A program made the translations under genes and the position numbers. This document shows, in pieces, positions 50,775 through 59,040 of a stretch of 64,000 nucleotides of DNA. Origin of the DNA: Fimenecus sp045593555 (GTDB lineage: Bacteria > Bacillota > Clostridia > Oscillospirales > Acutalibacteraceae); NCBI GenBank assembly GCA_045593555.1, contig JAZNWU010000018.1, positions 75,053 to 139,052 on the forward strand, read 5' to 3'. The notes beneath the pieces were generated by a model. It was not told the DNA's origin. It made no database searches and saw only the letters and a list, made by a program, of their open reading frames with translations. Position 1 is the stretch's first letter, and every line of letters begins with the position of its first letter.

Positions 50775-51683
50775 TCAGTCTTTTTTCCAGTTCTTATATC
50801 GTTCACTTGCAAGCCAAGCAGCACCAAGCATACCTGCTTTATTGCGAAGCTGTGCTTTTTCAATTCTTACATGCTTATAGTTATCTTCAAGCTGGGCATC
50901 AACTTTTTCACGGATATCTTTGATGAGCATATCCTCTGACATAATGCCACCGCCAAGAACAATAAGGCTTGGGTTGAAGATGTAGCAAAGGTTACGAAGT
51001 CCCAATGCGATTTCATCTTCCCAATTATCAATTTCTTCCATAATAATTGGATTTTTAAGGTTTTCAGGTTCAAAAATCTCTCTACCGTTCATCGGTCTAC
51101 CCATACGCTCTGAAACTGATGTAGTGAAAACACGACAAGCAGAATATGCCTCATAACAGCCGATACGACCACAAGTACATAATCTACCATCTTTATGAGT
51201 AGCCATATGACCAAACTCGCCACCTGCATATTTTGAACCACGGTAAACATCACCATTGATATAAATACATCCACCAACGCCTGTACCATATGTCAGGCAA
51301 AGGAAATCACTTTCATCACGAGCAGCACCAAAATGAGCTTCACCGATAGCAGCACAGTTTACATCATTGTCAACTGCAACAGGAACATTGAACTGTGGCT
51401 CAAAAGCGTTACGGAGATTTGTATGGTTATAGTTAGGGATATTACCAACACCGTCATTGATTTCACTTGTTTCAAAATTCACCTGACCTGCAGTAGAAAT
51501 ACCGATAGCATCATACTGTCCTTCATACTCCTTGAGCTTTGCTTCCATAGCTCTCAAAACCATGTTGTCAGTATCCTTATATGTGTTTGTTGGAAGTTCC
51601 TCTGAAAAGAGAACTTCAAAGTTTTCATCAACCAAACCGAACTTGATGGCAGTACCACCAACGTCAAAAGCCATAATTTTCAT
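50775..51683 (-). CDS. ROK-family sugar kinase
   Basis: 302 aa. The N-terminal phosphate motif (AFDVGGTAIKFGLVDE), central DNDVNCAAIGEAHFG, GTGVGGCIYINGDVYRG and the ROK zinc motif CTCGRIGCYEAYSA are complete. No HTH domain, so it is a kinase rather than a repressor; glucose, mannose or N-acyl sugars are typical substrates. SD AAGGAG. It leads the two-gene unit with the sialidase-like gene. Confidence 0.9.
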   Translation of the reverse strand: MKIMAFDVGGTAIKFGLVDENFEVLFSEELPTNTYKDTDNMVLRAMEAKLKEYEGQYDAIGISTAGQVNFETSEINDGVGNIPNYNHTNLRNAFEPQFNVPVAVDNDVNCAAIGEAHFGAARDESDFLCLTYGTGVGGCIYINGDVYRGSKYAGGEFGHMATHKDGRLCTCGRIGCYEAYSACRVFTTSVSERMGRPMNGREIFEPENLKNPIIMEEIDNWEDEIALGLRNLCYIFNPSLIVLGGGIMSEDMLIKDIREKVDAQLEDNYKHVRIEKAQLRNKAGMLGAAWLASERYKNWKKD

Positions 51684-52104
51684 AATTCTATCTCCTTGTT
51701 GTCCTATGCATAAAATAGTGCATACATAATCATTATTAATTATATAGCATTTTTTCTGCTTTTACAATAAAAAACAGAAAAAAGTTACTGAATTATATAA
51801 CCACGAAAGACAATTTCTGTGAAATACAGCACAGATGTTTCAAGGCTGTTGAAATAGTTCTCAATTTAATTAAAAAGAATATAAGAGAATTAACTACATA
51901 CAGGATTTATTTTTATCATATTAGCAAGACTGTCCCTGCCAAAAATAACAGTGTTTTTTTGTACAAATTGTTAAAATTTAATTTTACTCTTGTATATTTC
52001 TTTAAAATAGTATAGAATATATCTGTTAATGTGAAAAAGTATGTTGAGTATTGCATACTTTTTTCATTTAAAAAGCAAAAATGTTCGAAAAGGTGGTTTT
52101 TCCC
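51684..52104 (+). promoter_or_regulatory. Divergent intergenic region with a terminator-like leader hairpin
   Basis: No gene. It separates the ROK unit (minus) from the parvulin gene (plus). Near 52033-52064 the hairpin GAAAAAGTATG / CATACTTTTTTC ends in a T-run, in front of the parvulin gene's SD and without an upstream plus-strand gene. A TAGAAT-like box at about 52012 may be the promoter -10, which would place the hairpin in the 5' leader as an attenuator. Confidence 0.45.
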
Positions 52105-53856
52105 ATGGAAAACAACAACAAAACTCAGGCAGAGCTTTATCGTGAGGAACGTAAAGAAAGGCTCGCTAAGGCTGCTGCTAAAAGTGCAAAAAAAAGTCCT
52201 AAAAGTATAAAGGCAACAAAGACTGCTAAAAAGGTAATTTCAATTGTTCTTGCAGTTGTTATTGCTTTCGGTGCTGTTGCAGGCGTACTCAATTTCTTTG
52301 ATGTACCACAGAAAGCAGTTAAGATTTCTATTGATGGTATTAAGAGCAAAATCTCACTTGCTGAAATCAACTATTTCTATTTCCAGACATGGACACAGTC
52401 ATACAGCAATTCTATGCAGTATGAACAGTACGGCATTTCAACAGGCTTTGATTACACTAAAACTCCTGACAAACAGGCATACACTGAAGAGCATGTTCAG
52501 TATGCAGGTATTGAATTAGAAGAATTAGGCGATATCGAAAATCCTACTTGGGAAGATGTATTTACATATTCAGCTGTTAGTCAGCTTGTTTATATCAAAT
52601 ACGGTGCTGAAAAAGCTAAAGAAATCGGTCTTGAACTTACGGAAGAAGAAAATAAAGAAATTGATGAACAGTTTGACCAGATTCGTGAAACTGCTAAGCA
52701 GAACGACTATTCGGTTAACAGATGGCTTCGTTTACAGCTCGGTTATGGCGTTACAGAAAAGATGATTAGAGATATTACAACTAGCTCTTATCTTGCTGAA
52801 AAGTACTATGAAAAAGTTACTGAAGATGCAAAGAATGCAGTTACTGATGAAGTCATCAAAGAAGAATACGCTGCTAACAGAGATAAGTATGATATCGTTG
52901 ACCTCAGAGTTTATGCATTTGCAGCTGATTTAGGTAGTAACCATTCTCATGAAGAAGGCGAAGAACACGAAAAGGAACATGAAGAGGCAGAAGCAAAAGC
53001 AAAGGCTGATGCTGAAGCATTCCTTAAGAAAGTAACTGATGAAGAGTCATTTATAGAGGCTGCTAAAGTTGATATCCTTTCAAAGGATAACGAGAGTAAA
53101 AAAGATGCTGATGCAGTAACTCTTGTTGATAACAAAACATATGCTGAAATCACTGCATCATACAGTGAAGAACTTTCAAAATGGGTATATGATGATGCAA
53201 GAAAAGCAAATGAAACAGCAGTTGTTGACGGTGGTAACGGTGAGTTCTATGTTGTAATGATGAAGACTCTCCCTACTAAAGATACGTCAAGTTATTCAAA
53301 TGACATAAGACATATTCTCATTCAGTTCCCTGACAAGAACACTGACGGTTCTGCTACATCAGGAAAAGATGAAGACGGCAACACAGTTTCAACTATTACT
53401 GAAGAAACAAAGAAAGAAACAAAGGCTAAGGCTCAGGCAATTCTTGACGAATACCTCAAGAACCCAACAGAAGACAACTTCGCTAAACTTGCAAAAGAAA
53501 AGACAGAAGATACAGGTTCAAAGGAAACAGGTGGTCTTTACGAAGGCGTTATGAATGACGGCAAGTATGTTGAAGCATTCACAAATTGGTCAATTGATGC
53601 AAGCCGTAAGCCAGGTGACACAGGTATTGTTGAAACTGAATACGGTTATCACATTATGTACTATGTTAAGTCAACAGGTACAAAATGGGAAACAGCAATT
53701 ATAACAGCTCTTTCAGGTACAGAAATCGAAGAAACAGTTGCAAATGTTATCGATGAAGCTGCTAAATCAATTGACATTGATTCATTCTTTATCAATTGGA
53801 CTCTTAAGAGAGAAAACGACCATATTGCTAACATCCTTGTAAACAATCTTGGTTAA
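52105..53856 (+). CDS. Membrane-anchored parvulin-type peptidyl-prolyl isomerase (PrsA/SurA-like)
   Basis: 583 aa from the ATG at 52105, which follows AAAGGTGG; the ATG at 52081 lacks an SD. A Lys/Ala-rich cytoplasmic start (about 1-38) leads to one helix (VISIVLAVVIAFGAVAGVL). A SurA-N-like helical region follows, with a His/Glu-rich stretch NHSHEEGEEHEKEHEEAEAK (about 285-305). The C-terminal parvulin domain (about 395-540) contains IRHILIQF, TGSKETGGLYEGVMNDG and YGYHIMYYV. It would help fold exported proteins at the membrane surface. No lipobox, unlike PrsA. Monocistronic. Confidence 0.88.
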   Translation: MENNNKTQAELYREERKERLAKAAAKSAKKSPKSIKATKTAKKVISIVLAVVIAFGAVAGVLNFFDVPQKAVKISIDGIKSKISLAEINYFYFQTWTQSYSNSMQYEQYGISTGFDYTKTPDKQAYTEEHVQYAGIELEELGDIENPTWEDVFTYSAVSQLVYIKYGAEKAKEIGLELTEEENKEIDEQFDQIRETAKQNDYSVNRWLRLQLGYGVTEKMIRDITTSSYLAEKYYEKVTEDAKNAVTDEVIKEEYAANRDKYDIVDLRVYAFAADLGSNHSHEEGEEHEKEHEEAEAKAKADAEAFLKKVTDEESFIEAAKVDILSKDNESKKDADAVTLVDNKTYAEITASYSEELSKWVYDDARKANETAVVDGGNGEFYVVMMKTLPTKDTSSYSNDIRHILIQFPDKNTDGSATSGKDEDGNTVSTITEETKKETKAKAQAILDEYLKNPTEDNFAKLAKEKTEDTGSKETGGLYEGVMNDGKYVEAFTNWSIDASRKPGDTGIVETEYGYHIMYYVKSTGTKWETAIITALSGTEIEETVANVIDEAAKSIDIDSFFINWTLKRENDHIANILVNNLG

Positions 53857-53872
53857 CCACTAATTAAAATTT

Positions 53873-53914
53873 ATAAGCCTTGCATTGGTTTTCCCTTTGC
53901 AAGGCTTATTTTTT
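53873..53914 (+). terminator. Terminator of the parvulin gene
   Basis: ATAAGCCTTGCA / TTGCAAGGCTTAT stem, T-run; serves the convergent phosphoesterase gene too. Confidence 0.9.
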
Positions 53915-53923
53915 ATGTCTTTT

Positions 53924-55060
53924 TTACTTTTTCTTTTTAATTATTTTATATATTGCATAAACAGCAGTTGCAGTTGCAGCAACAGGAAGAACTTTTTTCT
54001 TTGCAATATCTTTTACAGAGTCAACGCTTGTTGGCGCATAGGTATAAAAGCCGTACTTAACTTTATTACCTGTATCAAATTCCTCAAGGTCTTCGACCGT
54101 AAGAGTTGTTGAAACGAAATCAGCAGGATTTTCTTCAGTAAAATCAATAAGTCGTACTCCCCTTTTCTTTCCGGGACCGTAAACATTGAATCCACAACCC
54201 TGAGTGTATCCCATTTTCATACCTTTATATTCGCCTATAAAAGAATTATTATGGTCGTGACCAAAAAGCATTAAGAATACATCGCCTTTTTCATTCATAG
54301 CATCAAACTGACCACCATTTTCGTTAGGGACACTTGGTGTTTCACCTATGAATGTACGGTCATCAACCTGAACTCTTTCAGGGTTTACAGTAAAGAATTT
54401 TCCTTCCCATTGACGATATCCCTGTGCACTGTTTGGCGTTCCTTTAGGCACTTCCATTAAAAGCTCATAAATCTCATTTACCGGAATGTGTTGGAACACA
54501 ACTGATGGAACATAATCACCATTTTCTTCTTTTAGTTTTTCTCTTGTATTCTTATACCATTCAAGCTGATTTTCATGAACATGGTCACAAGTACCGTCAA
54601 GAGTTGCTGTAAGACTATCCATGAGATAAACATTAAGTTTTGTCTTACCGTCTTCACCTTTGATTTCGAGATTGTGATTACAATAACCGTCAATTTCATC
54701 ATCAGCATTATATGCTACACAATTTTCGTGTGAACTATATATCTCTAACTGTTCTTTTTTAGAAATCGAGAAAGCCTGGTCATCATGATTACCGAAAACA
54801 AAAGTAAAAGGAATTCCTGTTTCATCAAGTGGTGTCAGAAGTTTGTTAATACACTCTGTAACCTTTTTCTTATTGTCACCACCCATAAGATTGAAACCAT
54901 AACCTTTAACCTGGTCACCTGTGAATACAACAAGGTCAGGTTGGGACTTTTTAAGAGCCTCACGGATAAAGCGAACAGTTGCATCGGATGTTCTCTGTGT
55001 ATCCTGAACATCGGCAATCTGCATAATTCTGAATTTACCATTATTGAACTTAAGTTCCAT
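53924..55060 (-). CDS. Calcineurin-like metallophosphoesterase with C-terminal membrane anchor
   Basis: 378 aa. Metal-binding motifs in order: IADVQD (near 17), VVFTGDQVKG, FVFGNHDD, VFQHIPV and LMLFGHDHNN. A C-terminal hydrophobic segment (VLPVAATATAVYAIYKII) followed by KKKK suggests a tail anchor. The nearest relatives by feel are purple-acid-phosphatase-type or Icc-like proteins; substrate unknown. SD GAGGTGA. Convergent with the parvulin gene; the PEPCK gene lies upstream in the same direction with its own terminator. Confidence 0.85.
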   Translation of the reverse strand: MELKFNNGKFRIMQIADVQDTQRTSDATVRFIREALKKSQPDLVVFTGDQVKGYGFNLMGGDNKKKVTECINKLLTPLDETGIPFTFVFGNHDDQAFSISKKEQLEIYSSHENCVAYNADDEIDGYCNHNLEIKGEDGKTKLNVYLMDSLTATLDGTCDHVHENQLEWYKNTREKLKEENGDYVPSVVFQHIPVNEIYELLMEVPKGTPNSAQGYRQWEGKFFTVNPERVQVDDRTFIGETPSVPNENGGQFDAMNEKGDVFLMLFGHDHNNSFIGEYKGMKMGYTQGCGFNVYGPGKKRGVRLIDFTEENPADFVSTTLTVEDLEEFDTGNKVKYGFYTYAPTSVDSVKDIAKKKVLPVAATATAVYAIYKIIKKKK

Positions 55061-55124
55061 AGTATCACCTCAACATTATTATTTTATCATAATCAAATAT
55101 AAATAACAACACGAAAAAGGTAAA

Positions 55125-55153
55125 AATAAAGGCAGGGTTTTTACACCCTGCCT
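55125..55153 (-). terminator. Terminator of the PEP carboxykinase gene
   Basis: Minus-strand GGCAGGGT / ACCCTGCC stem followed by TTTATTTTTA. Confidence 0.85.
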
Positions 55154-55169
55154 CAACTGCTTTATTTGA

Positions 55170-56960
55170 TTATTTAAGGTTTGCCTTGAGTGTTTCAAGT
55201 TCTTCCTTAAGTGTTTCAGGAAGCTTGTCACCAAACTTAGCATAGAATTCTGCGATTCCGTCTGCTTCAGCTGCCCAAAGTGACTTATCAACGTCAAGAA
55301 TGCTTTCAAGTGATTCAACTGTAACTTCACCTTCAAGACCTTCAAGGTTGATGTCCTTAGCATAAGGCAAGTAACCGATTGCTGTTTCCTGAGCATCTAC
55401 TTCGCCTTCGCAACGTTTGATAATCCATTCGAGAACACGAAGGTTATCACCGAAACCAGGCCACATAAAGTTGCCTTCGTCGTCTTTTCTGAACCAGTTA
55501 ACATTGAAGATTTTTGGAGCCTTATCAGCATCAAGAGTCTTACCAATGTCAATCCAGTGCTGCCAGTAGTCACCCATATTGTAACCACAGAATGGAAGCA
55601 TAGCCATTGGGTCACGACGAACAACACCTACTGCACCTGCTGCAGCTGCTGTTGTGTCAGAAGCCATAATTGAACCAACGAATACACCGTGATTCCAATC
55701 GCGTGACTGATATACAAGTGGAGCAAGTTTTGCACGACGGCCACCGAATACGAATGCTGAAATTGGAACACCTGCTGGGTTTTCGAATTCAGAACTGATG
55801 CATGGGCAGTTTACTGCTGGAGCTGTGAAACGGCTGTTTGGATGAGCAAGGTTTTTGCCTTCTGCTTTCCATTCAACACCATTTGTTTCGATACCTGTCC
55901 ATTCAACTGCGTTTACAGGAGGATTCTTGTCAAGACCTTCCCACCAAACTGTGTTGTCATCCATATTACGAGCAACATTTGTGAAGATTGTACCCTTCTT
56001 TGTTGATGCAAGAGCATTTGGGTTTGACTTAACGTTTGTACCAGGTGCAACGCCGAAGAAACCGTTTTCAGGGTTGATAGCATAAAGTCTTCCGTCAGGA
56101 CCTTTTCTAATCCAAGAAATATCGTCACCTACGCACCATACTTTGTAGCCTTTTGCAAGGTATCCTTCAGGTGGAATAAGCATAGCAAGGTTTGTTTTAC
56201 CGCAAGCTGATGGGAAAGCAGCACAGATGTACTTAACTTCGCCCTTTGGATTTTCGATACCAAGAATGAGCATATGCTCAGCCTGCCAGCCTTCGTTTTT
56301 ACCCTGATATGAAGCAATACGAAGAGCAAAGCATTTTTTACCAAGAAGAACGTTTCCGCCGTAACCTGAGTTAACTGAAATAATTGTGTTATCTTCAGGG
56401 AACTGGCAAATCCATCTTTTTTCAGGGTCGATATCGCATTTACAGTGAAGACCACGAACCCAGTCGTTGCTTTCGTCACCGAATGCTTCCATAACCTTTG
56501 TGCCAACACGTGTCATAATAAGCATATTAAGAACAACGTAAATTGAGTCTGTAAGCTCAATACCAACCTTTGCAAGTGGTGAACCAACAGGTCCCATTGA
56601 ATAAGGGATTACATACATTGTTCTACCCTTGTAGCTGTCTTTTGCAATATCATAAAGCATTGCGTATGCTTTTTCAGGGTCCATCCAGTGATTTGTTGGG
56701 CCTGCATCTTCTTCTTTCTTTGAGCAGATAAGAGTTCTGTCTTCAACACGAGCAACGTCGTTAACTGCTGTTCTGTGGTAGTAGCAGTCAGGAAGAAGGT
56801 CCTGATTAAGCTTTACCATTTCGCCAGTTGCACAAGCCTCTGCACGAAGAGCTTCTGTCTGTTCTTCTGAACCGTCAATCCAAACGATTTTGTCAGGCTT
56901 TACAAGTTCAACCTGTTTGTCAATCCACTCAAGAATTGACTTGTTCTTTGTGAGTGCCAT
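55170..56960 (-). CDS. pckG: Phosphoenolpyruvate carboxykinase (GTP)
   Basis: 596 aa, GTP-type length. The P-loop is FPSACGKTNLAML (near 249-261), with GDDISWIRKGPDGRLYAINPE, NPAGVPISAFVFGGRR and the substrate loop MGPVGSPLAKVGIELTD. It interconverts oxaloacetate and PEP with GTP/GDP. In fermenting gut bacteria it often runs in the carboxylating direction towards succinate or propionate. Codon choice is unusually uniform, with many GCT/GCA and AAG codons, consistent with high expression. Own SD AAAGGAG and terminator. Confidence 0.97.
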   Translation of the reverse strand: MALTKNKSILEWIDKQVELVKPDKIVWIDGSEEQTEALRAEACATGEMVKLNQDLLPDCYYHRTAVNDVARVEDRTLICSKKEEDAGPTNHWMDPEKAYAMLYDIAKDSYKGRTMYVIPYSMGPVGSPLAKVGIELTDSIYVVLNMLIMTRVGTKVMEAFGDESNDWVRGLHCKCDIDPEKRWICQFPEDNTIISVNSGYGGNVLLGKKCFALRIASYQGKNEGWQAEHMLILGIENPKGEVKYICAAFPSACGKTNLAMLIPPEGYLAKGYKVWCVGDDISWIRKGPDGRLYAINPENGFFGVAPGTNVKSNPNALASTKKGTIFTNVARNMDDNTVWWEGLDKNPPVNAVEWTGIETNGVEWKAEGKNLAHPNSRFTAPAVNCPCISSEFENPAGVPISAFVFGGRRAKLAPLVYQSRDWNHGVFVGSIMASDTTAAAAGAVGVVRRDPMAMLPFCGYNMGDYWQHWIDIGKTLDADKAPKIFNVNWFRKDDEGNFMWPGFGDNLRVLEWIIKRCEGEVDAQETAIGYLPYAKDINLEGLEGEVTVESLESILDVDKSLWAAEADGIAEFYAKFGDKLPETLKEELETLKANLK

Positions 56961-57082
56961 AATTAATGTTCGCTCCTTTATATAAATTCATTTTAATAAC
57001 AAAATAAGTCCAAATTTACCTATTTTAATTAATTATATAATATTTACCAAAATTTTTCAATAGTTAAAATGTTGATATTCTG

Positions 57083-58105
57083 TTAAATTACTGTGTACTT
57101 TTCGGTAATATCGGCAGTTGCCTTGCCGTTTAAATCCATACCTGCAGTTTTGCCGTCAAGATATTCAAAATAACCTTGAGCACCAACCATTGCACCGTTA
57201 TCTCCGCAAAGGGACAAATCAGGCAAATACAAATTCCAATTATGCTCTTTTGCAAGGGTTTCCATACGACCGCGAAGTACTGAATTTGCTGAAACACCAC
57301 CTGCCAAAACAAGTGTTTTTTCATTGTGCATCTCCATAGCCTTAACGGTGTTATCTGCAAGACAATTTACAACTGCATTAATAAAAGATGCACCAACATC
57401 GGCAGGATTTATTTCTTCACCTTTTTGTGCTGCGTTGTGCACAAGATTTATAACGCTTGTTTTAAGTCCCGAAAAGCTGAAGTCCAAAGGACTACCGTCA
57501 ACACGAGGTTTTGGGAACTTGTATTTTGTATTGTCCCCATTTTTTGCAATTTTATCAAGATTTACGCCACCGGGATACGGAAGTCCTAAAGTTCGTGCCG
57601 CTTTGTCCATAGCCTCACCTGCCGCGTCATCACGAGTGCGACCTACAACTTCAAAATCGGTGTAGTCATTCACTTTACAAAGCAAAGTATTACCGCCCGA
57701 CACTACAAGGCACATAAAAGGTGGCTTTAAATTTTTATGAGTAATATAGTTTGCCGCAATATGTGAACGAAGATGATGCACAGGCACTAATGGTTTGCCA
57801 CTTGCAAGGGCTAATCCTTTTGCATAATTTACGCCAACGAGCAACGCACCAATAAGCCCCGGTGCATAAGTTACGGCAATAGCATCAATATCATCAAGGG
57901 TAATACTAGCATCACTCAACGCCTTTTCCACAACCCAAGAAATATTTTCAGTATGTAATCTTGATGCGATTTCAGGCACAACGCCACCGAATACTTTATG
58001 TTTTTCAATTTGAGTTGAAACTACGTTTGACAGCACATTCCTACCGTCTTCCACAACTGCAGCTGCAGTTTCATCACATGAACTTTCAATTGCTAAAATT
58101 TTCAT
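57083..58105 (-). CDS. tsaD: tRNA threonylcarbamoyladenosine transferase TsaD
   Basis: 340 aa. Kae1/TsaD ASKHA fold with the metal motif H111-LRS-H115, VSGGNTLLC, GEAMDKAARTLGLPYPGG and LAGGVSANSVLR. It transfers threonylcarbamoyl from TC-AMP, made by TsaC (31158-32177), to A37 of ANN-decoding tRNAs, with TsaB and TsaE, which are not in the window. It starts 4 bp after the stop of the phosphatase/RimI fusion, a conserved rimI-tsaD neighbourhood. SD AGAAGGT. Confidence 0.97.
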   Translation of the reverse strand: MKILAIESSCDETAAAVVEDGRNVLSNVVSTQIEKHKVFGGVVPEIASRLHTENISWVVEKALSDASITLDDIDAIAVTYAPGLIGALLVGVNYAKGLALASGKPLVPVHHLRSHIAANYITHKNLKPPFMCLVVSGGNTLLCKVNDYTDFEVVGRTRDDAAGEAMDKAARTLGLPYPGGVNLDKIAKNGDNTKYKFPKPRVDGSPLDFSFSGLKTSVINLVHNAAQKGEEINPADVGASFINAVVNCLADNTVKAMEMHNEKTLVLAGGVSANSVLRGRMETLAKEHNWNLYLPDLSLCGDNGAMVGAQGYFEYLDGKTAGMDLNGKATADITEKYTVI

Positions 58106-58109
58106 AAAC

Positions 58110-58970
58110 TTAACCTTCTAAATAATAAGTATAAATCAAACCATTTTCAGTTGGCTTGGAATAAAAATTCTTTCTTTCGCCAATTTTCTTAAATTCACAT
58201 TTTTCATATAGTTTTATTGCATTTTCGTTACTTTCACGAACTTCAAGAGTTACGAAAAGTGCTTTTTCAAGTTCGCTTTGTTTAAGAAGATGTTTTACAA
58301 GCATTTTGCCGTAACCTTTACCGCGTGCGTTTTCATTCACCGCCACATTTGTGATATAAACTTCACCACAAATATTGTTAGCACCAATATAGCCAAGCAA
58401 TTTTTTATTGTCACGAAGCACGTAAAATCTTGCAGTTTCGTTAGTGAGTTCATCTTTTAACGACTCTTCACTCCAAGGCTCTGAAAAGCACTCTTTTTCA
58501 AGTTCTGCGATTTCACAAATATCGCTTTCAGTCATTTCACGAATAAATGTTGTGTTCTGTATTCTTTCAAGAATTTTAGGGAACTGATTTTCAAGTTGCT
58601 TGGCACATTCTTCGTAAACTTCAATAGGTCTGCCGAATGGGTCCGCAATATTCAAAACTACGATTTTTTCTTCATCACAATGGTGGGACAAAACTGATTT
58701 GTGTGACTCACTCATACAGAAAAACAAATCCGTTGTAAGCAAGTGTTCGGGGTTAATATTTCTTGCTCTGTGGTCAGAAATATCAACTCCACGGCTCCCT
58801 GCAACAAGAATTGAGTTGATGCTTACAGCATCACCAGGGAATGCACCAACACCGGCACTACCTACTTCAATATCAGTTATTTTGTTGTCATTAAGATATT
58901 TTTTGAAAAGTCCTTCTGCTAAAGGACTTCTGCAAGTGTTACCACTGCAAACAAACATTATTTTTTTCAT
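58110..58970 (-). CDS. Fusion of LMW protein phosphatase and RimI-type acetyltransferase
   Basis: 286 aa with two complete enzymes. Residues 1-139 are a low-molecular-weight phosphatase: P-loop C8-SGNTC-R14-S (CX5R) and general acid D110 in IADPFGR, as in YwlE/PtpA-type enzymes that act on phospho-Arg or phospho-Tyr. Residues 141-286 are a GNAT N-acetyltransferase with the acetyl-CoA motif NARGKGYGKML and LEVRESNENAIKLYEKCEFK, typical of RimI, which acetylates ribosomal protein S18. There is no stop or internal SD between the parts. Followed at 4 bp by tsaD, the usual rimI partner. Confidence 0.9.
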   Translation of the reverse strand: MKKIMFVCSGNTCRSPLAEGLFKKYLNDNKITDIEVGSAGVGAFPGDAVSINSILVAGSRGVDISDHRARNINPEHLLTTDLFFCMSESHKSVLSHHCDEEKIVVLNIADPFGRPIEVYEECAKQLENQFPKILERIQNTTFIREMTESDICEIAELEKECFSEPWSEESLKDELTNETARFYVLRDNKKLLGYIGANNICGEVYITNVAVNENARGKGYGKMLVKHLLKQSELEKALFVTLEVRESNENAIKLYEKCEFKKIGERKNFYSKPTENGLIYTYYLEG

Positions 58971-59002
58971 TGTCTAAAATCTTTTCCTTATATAATTTGA
59001 AA

Positions 59003-59034
59003 TAAAATTGTTCACAGTGCTGTGGGCAATTTTA
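59003..59034 (-). terminator. Terminator downstream of polA
   Basis: AAAATTG..CACAG / CTGTG..CAATTTT perfect arms with T-rich tail on the minus strand, between the polA stop and the phosphatase/RimI start. Confidence 0.7.
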
Positions 59035-59040
59035 TTTAAA

